Below are positions 17,201 to 23,903 of a stretch of 38,431 nucleotides of DNA, piece by piece. Source of the stretch: a virus. A program made the position numbers and the translations under genes. Within the stretch, counting starts at the first letter, position 1, and the number at the start of each line of letters is the position of its first letter. The notes under the pieces were generated by a model. The model did not search any database. It was given only the letters and a program-made list of their open reading frames with translations, and was not told the DNA's origin. The stretch lies in IMG/VR virus record IMGVR_UViG_3300025646_000128, positions 1 through 38,431 of that record, one strand, 5' to 3'.

Positions 17201-18491
17201 TAATATGATTGCAAAATCAATTATTCAAAATACACTAAATAAGCCAAGGGTCGCAGTTGGAATGACACCAAGTGGCGTTGAAGGAGCAATTAAAGACAGA
17301 GCTTTTAGAACAATAAGCGACCTAGAAGATGTTGGACAGTTTGTAACTAGGCCATCTGGATATAATGCCACAAGAAGACAAGTAGAAAACGACCTACTGG
17401 GCATTCCACTTAATACAGCATCATCTCAAAGACCAATATATGGAACTATAACATCCGCTTTTGGCACCAGACTTCCCTATAGTTTAGTACAAAAAATGGG
17501 AGGGCAAACTGGCAATGCTTTGAGATTGTTCGATCCAAGATTTAATAAAGTTACAAACCAATATATGTATAACCTTGGAAGCAACGCCAGCGATTTTGTA
17601 CCGCTAGCACTAGCAAGGACTGGAAGGGGTGCTCAAGGAACCTACACACTAGGAGACACATTTAGGCTCTCTCCTGGGGCCAACATCTTTAGGCTAGGCA
17701 ATAAGACAGACTCAAGGAACGCAACACAGGCAATACTTAGAGAATTTAAATCACCAAGTAGTGAGCTAAGAAATGTATCACCATACTCATTGCCATATCT
17801 TGAGGCTCAGATTAACAATGGTAAAAATCTTTTTAACCTAGTTAAAAAGTTTGAGGTTCCGATAAGGCAAAACAATAATGAGTGGGCAGGCCTAACCCAA
17901 AGCACTGCAAGGTCAGAAGCTCAAAGGCTACAAAACTTTTTACAGCAAAGTGGCGTATCCAATGTAAGGACTGGAACATTTAGAGACATAGCACCAGCTT
18001 GGCAATGGCAACTAAAGCAGATGAAAACCGATATGTTGAGGTCTCCAGCAATAAGAGGAGCAAAAAATCTACAATATGAGCTATCAAGAACTGGATCAAG
18101 GATAAAAGATCAGGTTCTTCAAAGATTAATGCCACAAAGGCAGGCTCCAGGATACAACCCACTCCGTGGAGTTGATTGGGAAAATACGCTTGCAAGCGGT
18201 GGGCTTGTTAAGCCAAAGTATCTAAGCTCTGGTGGCTTTGCAATTGGAACAGACACTGTGCCCGCAATGCTTACTCCAGGAGAGTTCGTAATGAGTAGAT
18301 ATGCAGTGCAGGCACATGGAGTCGACAAACTAAAGGCCATGAATTCTGGTGCAAATTCTTCTGAGTCAGTGTATAATTATAACTTGAGCTTAAATGTTAA
18401 GTCTGAAGCAAACCCCGATGAAATTGCTCGCACAGTAATGACACAGATTAAGCGGGTAGACTCTCAAAGGTTAAGGAGTAATAGGTTCTAA
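8286..18491 (+). CDS. Tape measure protein
   Basis: At 3401 residues this is by far the largest gene. Start choice: GGAGGT (8272-8277) lies 8 bases before ATG 8286; an ATG at 8282 in another frame stops at once. Residues ~230-450 resemble the TP901-type tape measure core (PhageMin_Tail), with EMAADAAAMGKMGADLL and AIPKAGPVIQELGG. Hydrophobic, membrane-like stretches lie near 540-585, 1515-1580 and 1775-1820. Coiled coils lie near 1860-1925 and 2450-2640, with a Pro/Thr-rich linker near 2670-2705. Four PAML(S/T)PGE repeats occur (residues 672, 1053, 2797, 3314 on), and two ART-like segments lie between repeats 1-2 and 3-4. The protein sets tail length, is assembled with the two upstream chaperones, and is normally ejected with DNA. 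At ~0.15 nm per residue the tail would approach 0.5 micrometre, less if the inserts fold compactly. Confidence 0.95.
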   Translation: MADAEARIGINVDVSNALAGLRLLQKEMANFNLAMAQGTAAQRAQAQTIQKDLINNINASGKFAASIKTVSTSAESFTNALEKNKLSMGQYFKYAAGTSKTFSRVFSNEFNTIEKVARERVKTLQTQYVKLGRDANGAMKAIAIRPLALDMDNLATKTAIAAQKQAILNQLLRQGSTNLLNFGKNTQWAGRQLMVGFTIPLTLFGAQAARSFMQIEQQAIKFRRVYGDTFTATAETDKMIEQVKELASEFAKYGVQVEKTMEMAADAAAMGKMGADLLAQINESTKLAVLGGVEQEQALQTTIALTNAFGIEADKLASKIDFLNAVENQTVTAIEDLTIAIPKAGPVIQELGGSVEDLAFFLTAMKEGGINASEGANALKSGLARMINPTREATEFLAQFNINVNKIVEGNAGNIKNAVLELATALDTLDPLNKARAIETLFGRFQFARLSTLFDNVIKQGTQAERVLKLSASSAAELRVLTQRELKRVEDSPMFKFQKAVEELQVSLAPLGEAFIKAVTPLIKFGTDLLNNFNKLDDGTKNFIVTLGGLLGVVGPVALMTFGLLANGVANLIKLFVTMGGIFQKSKLGTTDLATSTQYLTQEQLEADAVAASLNSKHIALTNTFTSEASAINQLVIAYNRALTAQGRLVGVTPAKGQVLNPALKLADGIQSVPGRRGAGDVVPAMLSPGEAVIPAKQSKKYAGFIQGILGDNIPGFKFGKLGLAAKFGNRFKGTVVETMFRRLTGQNLDRIRFNQTSFENRLKENAIRRPGKDVAVRMFSDDLVGALGRGEKRYRNIFEVGGKSRGSLDEATGQRAIAEKQLFKLDESARPSLRPAYGYVVKRDLPQIKYGKTSIADRLFGADSTFGGMNPKYLARDNVAQSMSVMNQKTYRYGDIAMILKRRALRGRTTITQGDSINAALGKYATPAKFGTLSRARLKAAKTTGKGQSDFVEAQILGGFSFKDIKRIVSTEPQTIIGLQTALKAAGIRGVRVGMPKLTMMQKIRAALRMGPGSPTKLPRMQSEGPYKDRYFNDPTILSSGRKLWLNKGIVSVPGPRGAGDVVPAMLSPGEAVIPTKFADKYAPLINGMVSGSIPGFMAGRAGEGNSRMWFDPKNTLQASHMREETSLLSQAEARRMLRREVDKAIRMGILSRSDIDTKAISGLTGQNKLYSQQLALMQSGTNQATTTRGGGAVSKSDFGSFVRNNPGMMGAGTAANLEFLKGTAQGGRYSAVTDKTLTKYLKDFDKSITQQLKLLNKKTLTERDQYRIFKKARVDAERQISNISQRSAIKLVNRFGDLRLSPGTPGKLAQGASDQGRTMRPSPVKNYGNAQKRTQGIRSRLATLMGRPDTFLSQANMMLPQAMKAQIQPLLGALPPEARAAAERDLIAAKGDPKKLQAVANKIIKGDYGKLAATSQKQTSGKAAATKPAKPSTKATNKRAPARPKPVSNVLLRENLGNGVTRTVSQSENGRIATTFRHNNRFVSEAKALELSQLKPQKTNGIRKLISGNGNRPSLGTAMGVAGGAGMTAGMMMSFSGEEGMQSLGQNVLMGSLLLSMLPMLKNPAVAVVAGLAAVAGSMWYLNKRLEDAAKSGVDAASAMSMTNKKLEELAQFTGSATASSILDEERATQLAGEPGKKRQFGQEFLGSELGQSMMADVKSQIESGASSLEVGQNIANQLAYAVLQGALTKAEAGSIAAALSTELKDFTITATVNGQLNRLMGPNGENLLTDPLTIALNIQQNSVDQQSQAFENAFSTATENSLDTFRNNVLSVSAASAVAIAGSAITAGLIAGGVTAPLALASAALTAIAATQTQTLVDAGLEGWQREENAKLMGVAVQLGAEQLAQNQGILDATEQRYASQIADLQAQKEAAKTDEERLALEQQIADKQAERDAGLAQIKQKNADIYNSLVQQAEALKDVDPEGFNNAIGLAIDAQYANSSDALKAAAELAKESLSSMEDGEFKVGLQIALAAGELDPVTVTNLVNAAKDNADIEAKYKLLVDSEGTAEANQLLQILAKAGVKTANYSVIIDYIMNNGTEFDNDVEALAQIANMEQEYGLRIDLDASGSQKIIDSVSQFIEDTDEMPEMVTLDVLTNYLAQYPNMDPGTVQTIKGLIDNWDVLSNGNNEVNYQVLVDFAIGKADPAAILGFYLAQNPDKAPKFTGSLDAFERQKSSLLDDAIAWFMGLLGNNPINTDVEEVVTGTGTRSTILDSILNKLKQVKDAAIDATSGLAGLKNLLGDGQDLQGFSGFNQQLVFKGYGSEFIDFLNGLETADREKFLTITEDGLIRVTKAGKALNSAFAEAALGDFQFSLTQGVADMNMTIRAMNTLTAAGLTNAEAYEIATDAALAYAIVTRTNDADLDNLIDSFRRFKKLAAEAENMTPEGFLSNLGTGMGKIDEFFANRKNLVNLDFELGINQSGLNPDSINMSAIQDLINEAEFDIFNWEYEIDDLEYLIDGIAKQEDAINEAYDKRVEALEKVNELNQDAIAGEKAKLTIADALSQGDIAAAAKAAIDERERQAELQFEKQKAALEASRERALSGVTATNGQTRVQIEEKILELRDLIAQKEEDVLEKQEKQLLEAERARDVALEAIGAEGYLGKTEDQWRAIEAATRDAVTQTTAWKDEIIAALKLLGGMFDAEGNFIGFGSLKFPTSGEMLGNDGSGGTTPSPTPTNTGPGPSDPPRNNDDGSSSAPRVLIADTTPAELEKINIPKTKEELNKNIPKGKGIAEATAAEGSEGIPTPTPPAPANNLTPRQRELLNRTGRPILMDGKTYYVPPKGGAFALADGGSISGPGTGTSDSIPAMLSDGEYVVRASSVGKLGVDFLNFINKNGHIPGFAFGGKVMLDKGNSFASKPTSVSSALAADKKRAFSFKSPTKPEPKPGDPSFAAYRPTSPGDAIGKGMQLAMDNIQRLFFGQASLNAKYGISSDTSDTIDSIAAIALNSLPAPALKGITNIRSLAPAIDNMIAKSIIQNTLNKPRVAVGMTPSGVEGAIKDRAFRTISDLEDVGQFVTRPSGYNATRRQVENDLLGIPLNTASSQRPIYGTITSAFGTRLPYSLVQKMGGQTGNALRLFDPRFNKVTNQYMYNLGSNASDFVPLALARTGRGAQGTYTLGDTFRLSPGANIFRLGNKTDSRNATQAILREFKSPSSELRNVSPYSLPYLEAQINNGKNLFNLVKKFEVPIRQNNNEWAGLTQSTARSEAQRLQNFLQQSGVSNVRTGTFRDIAPAWQWQLKQMKTDMLRSPAIRGAKNLQYELSRTGSRIKDQVLQRLMPQRQAPGYNPLRGVDWENTLASGGLVKPKYLSSGGFAIGTDTVPAMLTPGEFVMSRYAVQAHGVDKLKAMNSGANSSESVYNYNLSLNVKSEANPDEIARTVMTQIKRVDSQRLRSNRF
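10299..10448 (+). repeat. Tape measure PAMLSPGE repeat 1
   Basis: This codes for residues 672-721, with GAGDVVPAMLSPGEAVIP followed by a helix and IPGFKFG. It is about 75% identical in protein to repeat 2 over the first 25 residues, and the DNA is also clearly related. The motif recurs in tape measure and other phage proteins and its role is unknown. Confidence 0.8.
10650..11270 (+). other. ART-like segment A inside tape measure protein
   Basis: Residues ~790-995 contain, in order, RPAYG (R835), the run RTTITQGDS (D916, S917) and DFVEAQILGG (E954). This R / T-x-T-x-GDS / EAQ order resembles the R-S-E layout of ADP-ribosyltransferase-like folds and of the DUF3626 family. It sits between PAMLSPGE repeats 1 and 2. 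Fold and activity are inferred from short motifs only. Confidence 0.4.
11442..11591 (+). repeat. Tape measure PAMLSPGE repeat 2
   Basis: Residues 1053-1102 have the same order as repeat 1: GAGDVVPAMLSPGEAVIP, then a KYAPLINGM helix and SIPGFMAG. It closes the segment that starts with repeat 1. Confidence 0.8.
16674..16836 (+). repeat. Tape measure PAMLSDGE repeat 3
   Basis: Residues 2797-2850 are a more diverged copy: GTSDSIPAMLSDGEYVV, then a helix (VGKLGVDFLNFINKNG) and HIPGFAFGGK. It opens the second insert and follows the Pro/Thr-rich linker. Confidence 0.75.
17340..17880 (+). other. ART-like segment B inside tape measure protein
   Basis: Residues ~3020-3200 repeat the motif order of segment A: RPIYG (R3049), GTYTLGDT (D3124, T3125) and PYLEAQINNG (E3173). 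Spacings are similar (75 and 49 residues against 81 and 38 in A). It lies between PAML repeats 3 and 4, the same relative position. The GDS serine of segment A is Thr here, so this copy may be inactive or variant. Confidence 0.35.
18225..18350 (+). repeat. Tape measure PAMLTPGE repeat 4
   Basis: Residues 3314-3355: SGGFAIGTDTVPAMLTPGE, then a short FVMSRYAVQAHG and a helix. It closes the second insert, about 47 residues before the C-terminus. Confidence 0.75.
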
Positions 18492-19129
18492 TGGCTACTG
18501 CATCATATATATCAGGAAGAAAAAAGTATGGTAGGCCCCAGGCCATGCTTTGGGCAGACAACTCAGGAACAACGACCGACTCAGGACTTTATGTGCCATT
18601 AGGACATGAAATTGGTGCCGATGTTTCTGGAGAGCCAGACACCTCTTTGCACAATCAGTTTCTGATTCTTTCTGATCATAATAGATTACCACTAGATATG
18701 TCAATCGAAAGAATTGAAAATAAGCAAAGAATGATTAATGGAAGAATGCGTTCACATCATATCGCAGATAAGCTAACACTCTCCACATCTTGGGAAATGC
18801 TTCCATCTCGCAGTTATTCAAGCTCTCCAGATTTCAATGAAGTAACTGGAAAGTCACCATCATATAAAATTAGAAATGAGGAGTTTACTGCTGATGGCGG
18901 TGCAGGAGGAAATGAGCTGCTAAGTTGGTATGAAAACCACTCTGGCTCATTCTGGCTGTATCTGGCCTACGACAAGTATCCAAATTTTGATACAGACACA
19001 TACAATAGGCTGGGTCAGTATAATGAAGTAATTGAAGTCTTTTTTGCAGACTTTAAGTATTCGGTGGCAACCCGTGGTACAAATAACCATGACTTGTGGG
19101 ACATATCGGTGATTTTGGAAGAGGTATAA
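18491..19129 (+). CDS. Distal tail-type minor tail protein
   Basis: The 212-residue protein overlaps the tape measure stop (TAATG) and is the first gene after it, where distal tail proteins normally lie. It is beta-rich with many aromatic residues: LPLDMSIERIENKQRMINGRMRS, a pattern reminiscent of Dit N-terminal domains, then KLTLSTSWEMLPSR, and SGSFWLYLAYDKYP near the end. A distal tail protein forms the ring joining the tube to the tip complex. The family match is by position and general pattern, so an ordinary minor tail protein is the alternative. Confidence 0.6.
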   Translation: MATASYISGRKKYGRPQAMLWADNSGTTTDSGLYVPLGHEIGADVSGEPDTSLHNQFLILSDHNRLPLDMSIERIENKQRMINGRMRSHHIADKLTLSTSWEMLPSRSYSSSPDFNEVTGKSPSYKIRNEEFTADGGAGGNELLSWYENHSGSFWLYLAYDKYPNFDTDTYNRLGQYNEVIEVFFADFKYSVATRGTNNHDLWDISVILEEV

Positions 19130-22100
19130 ATGTTTAGAGATACGGCTCTTCAAAATCATTTAGAAACAAGCAGTAGTATTCAAAGCCAAGCTCTTGTTGT
19201 TGCTGAATGGAATATGAATTATTTTGATAACATCAAAGCCGTTGGAAACTATCGGTATAGGCCAGCAGATTCAGATTCCAAATACTTTGGCATTCTTAAT
19301 ACTTTTGATGAAAAAGATACGGGAAACTTTTATACAGATGCAACAAATGCTGATGTTTTAATTGACGGAGGCGTTGATGACGATGGGACACCAACCACTT
19401 TTCTTTCAGCCAAACAAAAAGAAAAGTTGCTATATTCGCTGGAAGACTGCTTTGGAAGATTTAGGCCCAGGTCTGGAATCAATAAAGCAAGATATTTTGA
19501 ATACAACAAATATTTGCATCACTCAAATTCTAATATGGCTCGCAGGCCCAGGTACTATCCTGGACACAAAAATGATTTTTTTAAATACTGGTCTTCTTAT
19601 AGAACAGAAGAGGGCAATGAACGAGGCATAGCCAACAACATAGCTCCAGGAAATAGTTACTATATTGATGATGCAGCACCATTTGTTGTTTATAAAGACC
19701 CCGTGCCAACAAACAAAATTGTTGTAAAAATGCAAACTAATGTGGGAGACATCGATTTAGGTCCATTCTCAAGCTCCTCAGGATCTTTTAATGACCCATT
19801 CTATGGAGAAGACAACGCAACCGTACCCTCTGATTGGTCTATTCAATACTTAACTGCAAACGGATCGTGGTCCACGGCAATTTCTTTTAACGGAAGCTCA
19901 AGCAGAGCAAATGGAGATCCCATTATTCGCTCGGATGGTTATGTAGAAATTTCTTATGGACTACAAATACCTGAGACTTACCTAAACACTTTTAGATTAA
20001 TTTCAGAAATTACATCAGAAAGAATGCTACCTGACTCCGCCCTACTGGGCCACGGATATTTGCTAAAACAAAATGCCACAGACATTGGAGTTTTAAAAAT
20101 TTGGAATGGTACCTCATATGACTCTTATAACCCACAGTACGGATGGTCTGTTACTGAAGATGGAATTAATGCTCAAACACAGTTTGTATCTGCTTTTAAT
20201 CAGCCAAGCACTTTTACTAGCACAGTAACTGGGCAAGAGCAGTATAGGGAGTTTGAGTACATTTATGGACTTCGAGTAGTTGCACGAACAATGACAAAGG
20301 TAGATTCAACCTTTGATTTAATTGAGCTTTCTCCCAGGTTGCTAGCAAATCTGTCTAACTATGTTATAGAGTATGATGTTAATAAGTCAGCCTCAGACCT
20401 GGGAATTACTGGAATGCCAGTAGGACAACTTCTAGCGTCCACTGGCTCCATAACATTGTTTGACTACGACAATTCATTTAATTCAAATAATCAAGACAGC
20501 ATTCTGTCACAGTACCTGGCAAAAAATATTCAATTTAAGTTCTATGAGGTAATCCTTGGAGTAGATAACTACGATTATTTTGTGCCAATTAAGACACTTT
20601 ATTCCGATGGGTTCCCCAGTTATTCAAGCAAAGATAGAACTGTAAATCTTATTTTAAGAGATCTGTTCTTTTATTTTGAATCTATCACAGCACCACAAAT
20701 CTTAGTAACCGATGTTTCACTAAGCTATGCAGTATCTCTTTTGCTAGACTCTATTGGATTTTCAAACTATACCTTTAAAAGGACTAGTTCTGATATTGAC
20801 CCTGTAATCCCATTCTTTTTTATTGGACCAGACACCAATGTTGCAACTATTTTAGAGCAGCTTGCAAGGTCAGCACAGTGTGCCATGTTCTTTGATGAAT
20901 ATAACAACTTTGTTTTAATGAATAAAAATTACATTATGCCATCGTTAGAAGAGCGTGTTACAGATACGACCCTTTACGGATCTACAGATTTTGAAAAAGA
21001 TGGAGTTATTAAAAATAATAAAACTAATTCAAAACTAGCAAACATTATTGAAGTGTCTTCTGATAACAACAATGTGTATAATGGGGGACAAATTAATTAC
21101 ACATCTAGGTACATACAAAAGTCATATGGATCAATAAGACAAGCCTCATTGGTTGATAAAGAAAAAACCTGGATTTATCAACCTGCATACTTGTGGGAAG
21201 TGAGTGCCAGCGAGAACACAAAGTCTATTAATAATCAAACCAATTCTCAATCTAGCTATGTTCTTAGTGCAATACCACTTAATTCAAATCTATCAGACAG
21301 TGTGCCGTCGGTAAGTGGACATCAGCTACGAGATAATGTAATAGATCTCGGAGAAGCAGTCTACTGGATAAGCAGATACAATGGATATTTTTATTCGAGC
21401 GGAGAGGTTATTCGGTACGATGCGGTTCAGTACAATGTCTCTGGAATTTCAGGAGACACAAACGTCTGGATTTCAAGCGTCCAAGAGTACAGCAATTATT
21501 TTGGAAAGCTAAAATTTAATGGCAAAATATATCCAACTGGTCTAGTCAAAATATATACAGAGCCTTATTATGAAACTGTTAACGGCACAACAAGGCTAAA
21601 AAATGGAGCAGTTAGAAAGCACGGAAGGGGCCAGTTTGGAACTAGCGTAGTACATCACTCAGCAGGAATAGACCCTTATTGGACTGACGACAACAATGTT
21701 TACTCTTCACTAGTAGATTCTAGGCACTTGTTCTCATCTGTTTCAGAGGAAGACGCTGGGATTGCAATTGAGCCAGTCTCTGCTAATAACTCAACTAGAA
21801 ATGGAATTATTAAAAACTTTATGAGCACAGAATTTATAGAAGATTCTGCAGTAGGCAAAATAAAGACTATAGCTCCAGGAACAATTCAGTCTTCAGCACT
21901 TATTGTTAATGGGCCTAGCTATACAGTAAATCAAAATGCTCTAAATTATGTAACATATATTAATAAGCCACTTACCGATAGGTTTGTACACTTCGGAACA
22001 AGAATGCGTATTATAGGAAAAATTGAAAATAATGAAAACACAGGACAAACGGTGGTTGGTGGATCAACATACTACACACTACAAAGCAACTCTCCATCGC

Positions 22101-23413
22101 AAAATACAACCATTTCTGGAGGCTCTGGCGGTATAGCTTGCATGCTTAATCCTTCTACAGAATCTGGCGAGGGGTACTATTATGAAATTATTGCATTGTC
22201 TGAAACAAACATTGAAGCATATGATAATGCAGAAAATGTACATAACATTATTTTTTATAAGACTACTCAAGGCAGCAATGTTCCAACAAAACTATGGGGC
22301 GGACTTTCTAAAATTATTGTAGACACTGGAAAGTTTACTGGACAGGCCCGAATGGTTGGCGAAGAAAACCCCACCGTATATGACCTGGCACTAGAGTATC
22401 AAGACATCGGTAAGATTAGAAGATTTTACTTATATCTTAATGCCAAGCTTATTGCAATTGTAGATGATGAAAGCCCATTGCCAAAATATAACAACATGGC
22501 TGTATTTGTAAGAGGCTCGTCCAGATGTATGTTTGAAAACATATATGCAATTGCAAATAACTATTCTCAGAATACTTCATATGCAATTGATACCCCAATT
22601 ATGCCAGCAATTGTTGATGACGAAGTCAATGCAAATGAGGCTTTCTCTAAGTACGCACTTTCTGGAGTGGTGCAGGCAACCTATCTTTCAGGAATTAGTC
22701 CATCAGAACCACCAAAATATAATATTTACTATGAAGAATTTGGAAGCATCATGAGGGAAGTCGCATACTTTGACATCAAATATGATAAGGCCTACCCAGC
22801 ACTTTATGCAAAAATAGCCCCAACCTTTAATGGGATTAAGGGCTATGCAGCATCAGGATTTATTGCTGGATCATACGGTGCAGAGTTTTTAATTTTTAAT
22901 TGTACAGATACTGTTTTAAGTCTAGATGCCTCCAGCGGAAACTATCTAAGAATTTTGGGAATTACATTTACTCAGCAATCTCCAGAAACATTGACGGTAG
23001 ACGATTATTTTCAAAATAGGGGAGATTTTTCTAGACCAGCCATTACTGCAAATGGAGAAATTGTTTCCCCACTGATATCTAACAATGAGTATCTAGATAT
23101 TAAAAGTAGCAGAGCAACATATGGCTCTAGTGAGTTTAGCCTTGATTTGCCATATGTTCAAACTGAAGATGAGGCTAGAGAGCTTATGGGCTGGATTATA
23201 TCAAAAGTAATGAAGCCAAGAAAATCAGTCGGACTTCAAATATTTGCAAACCCAACAATACAGCTAGGAGATATCGTAGAGCTTGAGTATGAGGATAGCA
23301 CGGGAGCAAGGCAGGTGTCTTCTGGAAATTCTCGATTTGTTGTTTATTCCACTAGCTACTTTAGAAATTCTGATGGCCCATCAATGGAAGTTTATTTAAG
23401 TGAGGTAAAATAA
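19130..23413 (+). CDS. Large tail hub / minor tail protein with lectin-like domain
   Basis: The 1427-residue protein begins directly after the preceding stop, with GAGGT 4 bases before ATG. The N-terminal part (EWNMNYFDNI; FGRFRPRSGINK; RRPRYYPG and FFKYWSS near residues 110-155) resembles the N-terminus of large minor tail proteins of actinobacteriophages. Residues ~890-1145 form a beta-rich segment with alternating strands that looks like a concanavalin/LamG-type jelly roll and could bind host glycans. The end (ELMGWIISKVMKP, then IQLGDIVELEYED) matches the late domain of tail hub proteins. I infer that it forms the tail tip platform and contacts the cell surface. Confidence 0.65.
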   Translation: MFRDTALQNHLETSSSIQSQALVVAEWNMNYFDNIKAVGNYRYRPADSDSKYFGILNTFDEKDTGNFYTDATNADVLIDGGVDDDGTPTTFLSAKQKEKLLYSLEDCFGRFRPRSGINKARYFEYNKYLHHSNSNMARRPRYYPGHKNDFFKYWSSYRTEEGNERGIANNIAPGNSYYIDDAAPFVVYKDPVPTNKIVVKMQTNVGDIDLGPFSSSSGSFNDPFYGEDNATVPSDWSIQYLTANGSWSTAISFNGSSSRANGDPIIRSDGYVEISYGLQIPETYLNTFRLISEITSERMLPDSALLGHGYLLKQNATDIGVLKIWNGTSYDSYNPQYGWSVTEDGINAQTQFVSAFNQPSTFTSTVTGQEQYREFEYIYGLRVVARTMTKVDSTFDLIELSPRLLANLSNYVIEYDVNKSASDLGITGMPVGQLLASTGSITLFDYDNSFNSNNQDSILSQYLAKNIQFKFYEVILGVDNYDYFVPIKTLYSDGFPSYSSKDRTVNLILRDLFFYFESITAPQILVTDVSLSYAVSLLLDSIGFSNYTFKRTSSDIDPVIPFFFIGPDTNVATILEQLARSAQCAMFFDEYNNFVLMNKNYIMPSLEERVTDTTLYGSTDFEKDGVIKNNKTNSKLANIIEVSSDNNNVYNGGQINYTSRYIQKSYGSIRQASLVDKEKTWIYQPAYLWEVSASENTKSINNQTNSQSSYVLSAIPLNSNLSDSVPSVSGHQLRDNVIDLGEAVYWISRYNGYFYSSGEVIRYDAVQYNVSGISGDTNVWISSVQEYSNYFGKLKFNGKIYPTGLVKIYTEPYYETVNGTTRLKNGAVRKHGRGQFGTSVVHHSAGIDPYWTDDNNVYSSLVDSRHLFSSVSEEDAGIAIEPVSANNSTRNGIIKNFMSTEFIEDSAVGKIKTIAPGTIQSSALIVNGPSYTVNQNALNYVTYINKPLTDRFVHFGTRMRIIGKIENNENTGQTVVGGSTYYTLQSNSPSQNTTISGGSGGIACMLNPSTESGEGYYYEIIALSETNIEAYDNAENVHNIIFYKTTQGSNVPTKLWGGLSKIIVDTGKFTGQARMVGEENPTVYDLALEYQDIGKIRRFYLYLNAKLIAIVDDESPLPKYNNMAVFVRGSSRCMFENIYAIANNYSQNTSYAIDTPIMPAIVDDEVNANEAFSKYALSGVVQATYLSGISPSEPPKYNIYYEEFGSIMREVAYFDIKYDKAYPALYAKIAPTFNGIKGYAASGFIAGSYGAEFLIFNCTDTVLSLDASSGNYLRILGITFTQQSPETLTVDDYFQNRGDFSRPAITANGEIVSPLISNNEYLDIKSSRATYGSSEFSLDLPYVQTEDEARELMGWIISKVMKPRKSVGLQIFANPTIQLGDIVELEYEDSTGARQVSSGNSRFVVYSTSYFRNSDGPSMEVYLSEVK

Positions 23414-23892
23414 TGGCAATTAATTCAGTTCCAAGCACCCCATCAATTAGCAGTGTTGATATTTCTTCTGCCATTAAACCTGCCACCCCAGATATAATTA
23501 CATTTGATTGGGAAGAGCTTCCTGTAGATCTTATGGCCGATCTTATATTTGAAGACATCGGTGGCCAAGAATTAATTAACATTGCTCGTAATGATACGAT
23601 AAATGGACAAAATATTATTTATCAACCTATTAAAAATTTAGCTTATGTTTTTAGCAAGTATAACTCTAAAAATATAGTTCCTTTGCAAGATACCTCTGAC
23701 TCTTTCTTTGCAAATTTTTCTATTAAACTTGAAGACTATTTGCCAATTGAAGGGAACGGCCCAGCTGGGAAAAATGTCTACATAGATAATGATGGCAATT
23801 TGGTTGTTGAAATTATTAATGCTCAGCCAGACGAGCAGGTAGAAATTGAAATCCTTAACACAGGAGAGCTATTTGATGGTACAATATATTAA
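23413..23892 (+). CDS. Minor tail protein
   Basis: This 159-residue protein overlaps the hub gene by TAATG. It contains LPVDLMADLIFEDIGGQELI and INIARNDTINGQNIIYQPIKNL, a stretch I associate with small tail-tip proteins in actinobacteriophage genomes. A C-terminal part carries repeated short strands (VYIDNDGNLVVEIINAQ, EQVEIEILNTGELFDGTIY). A role as hub-associated baseplate component is inferred from position between the hub and the fibre-like genes. No catalytic motif is visible. Confidence 0.55.
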   Translation: MAINSVPSTPSISSVDISSAIKPATPDIITFDWEELPVDLMADLIFEDIGGQELINIARNDTINGQNIIYQPIKNLAYVFSKYNSKNIVPLQDTSDSFFANFSIKLEDYLPIEGNGPAGKNVYIDNDGNLVVEIINAQPDEQVEIEILNTGELFDGTIY

Positions 23893-23903
23893 GGAGTTCT
23901 CAG

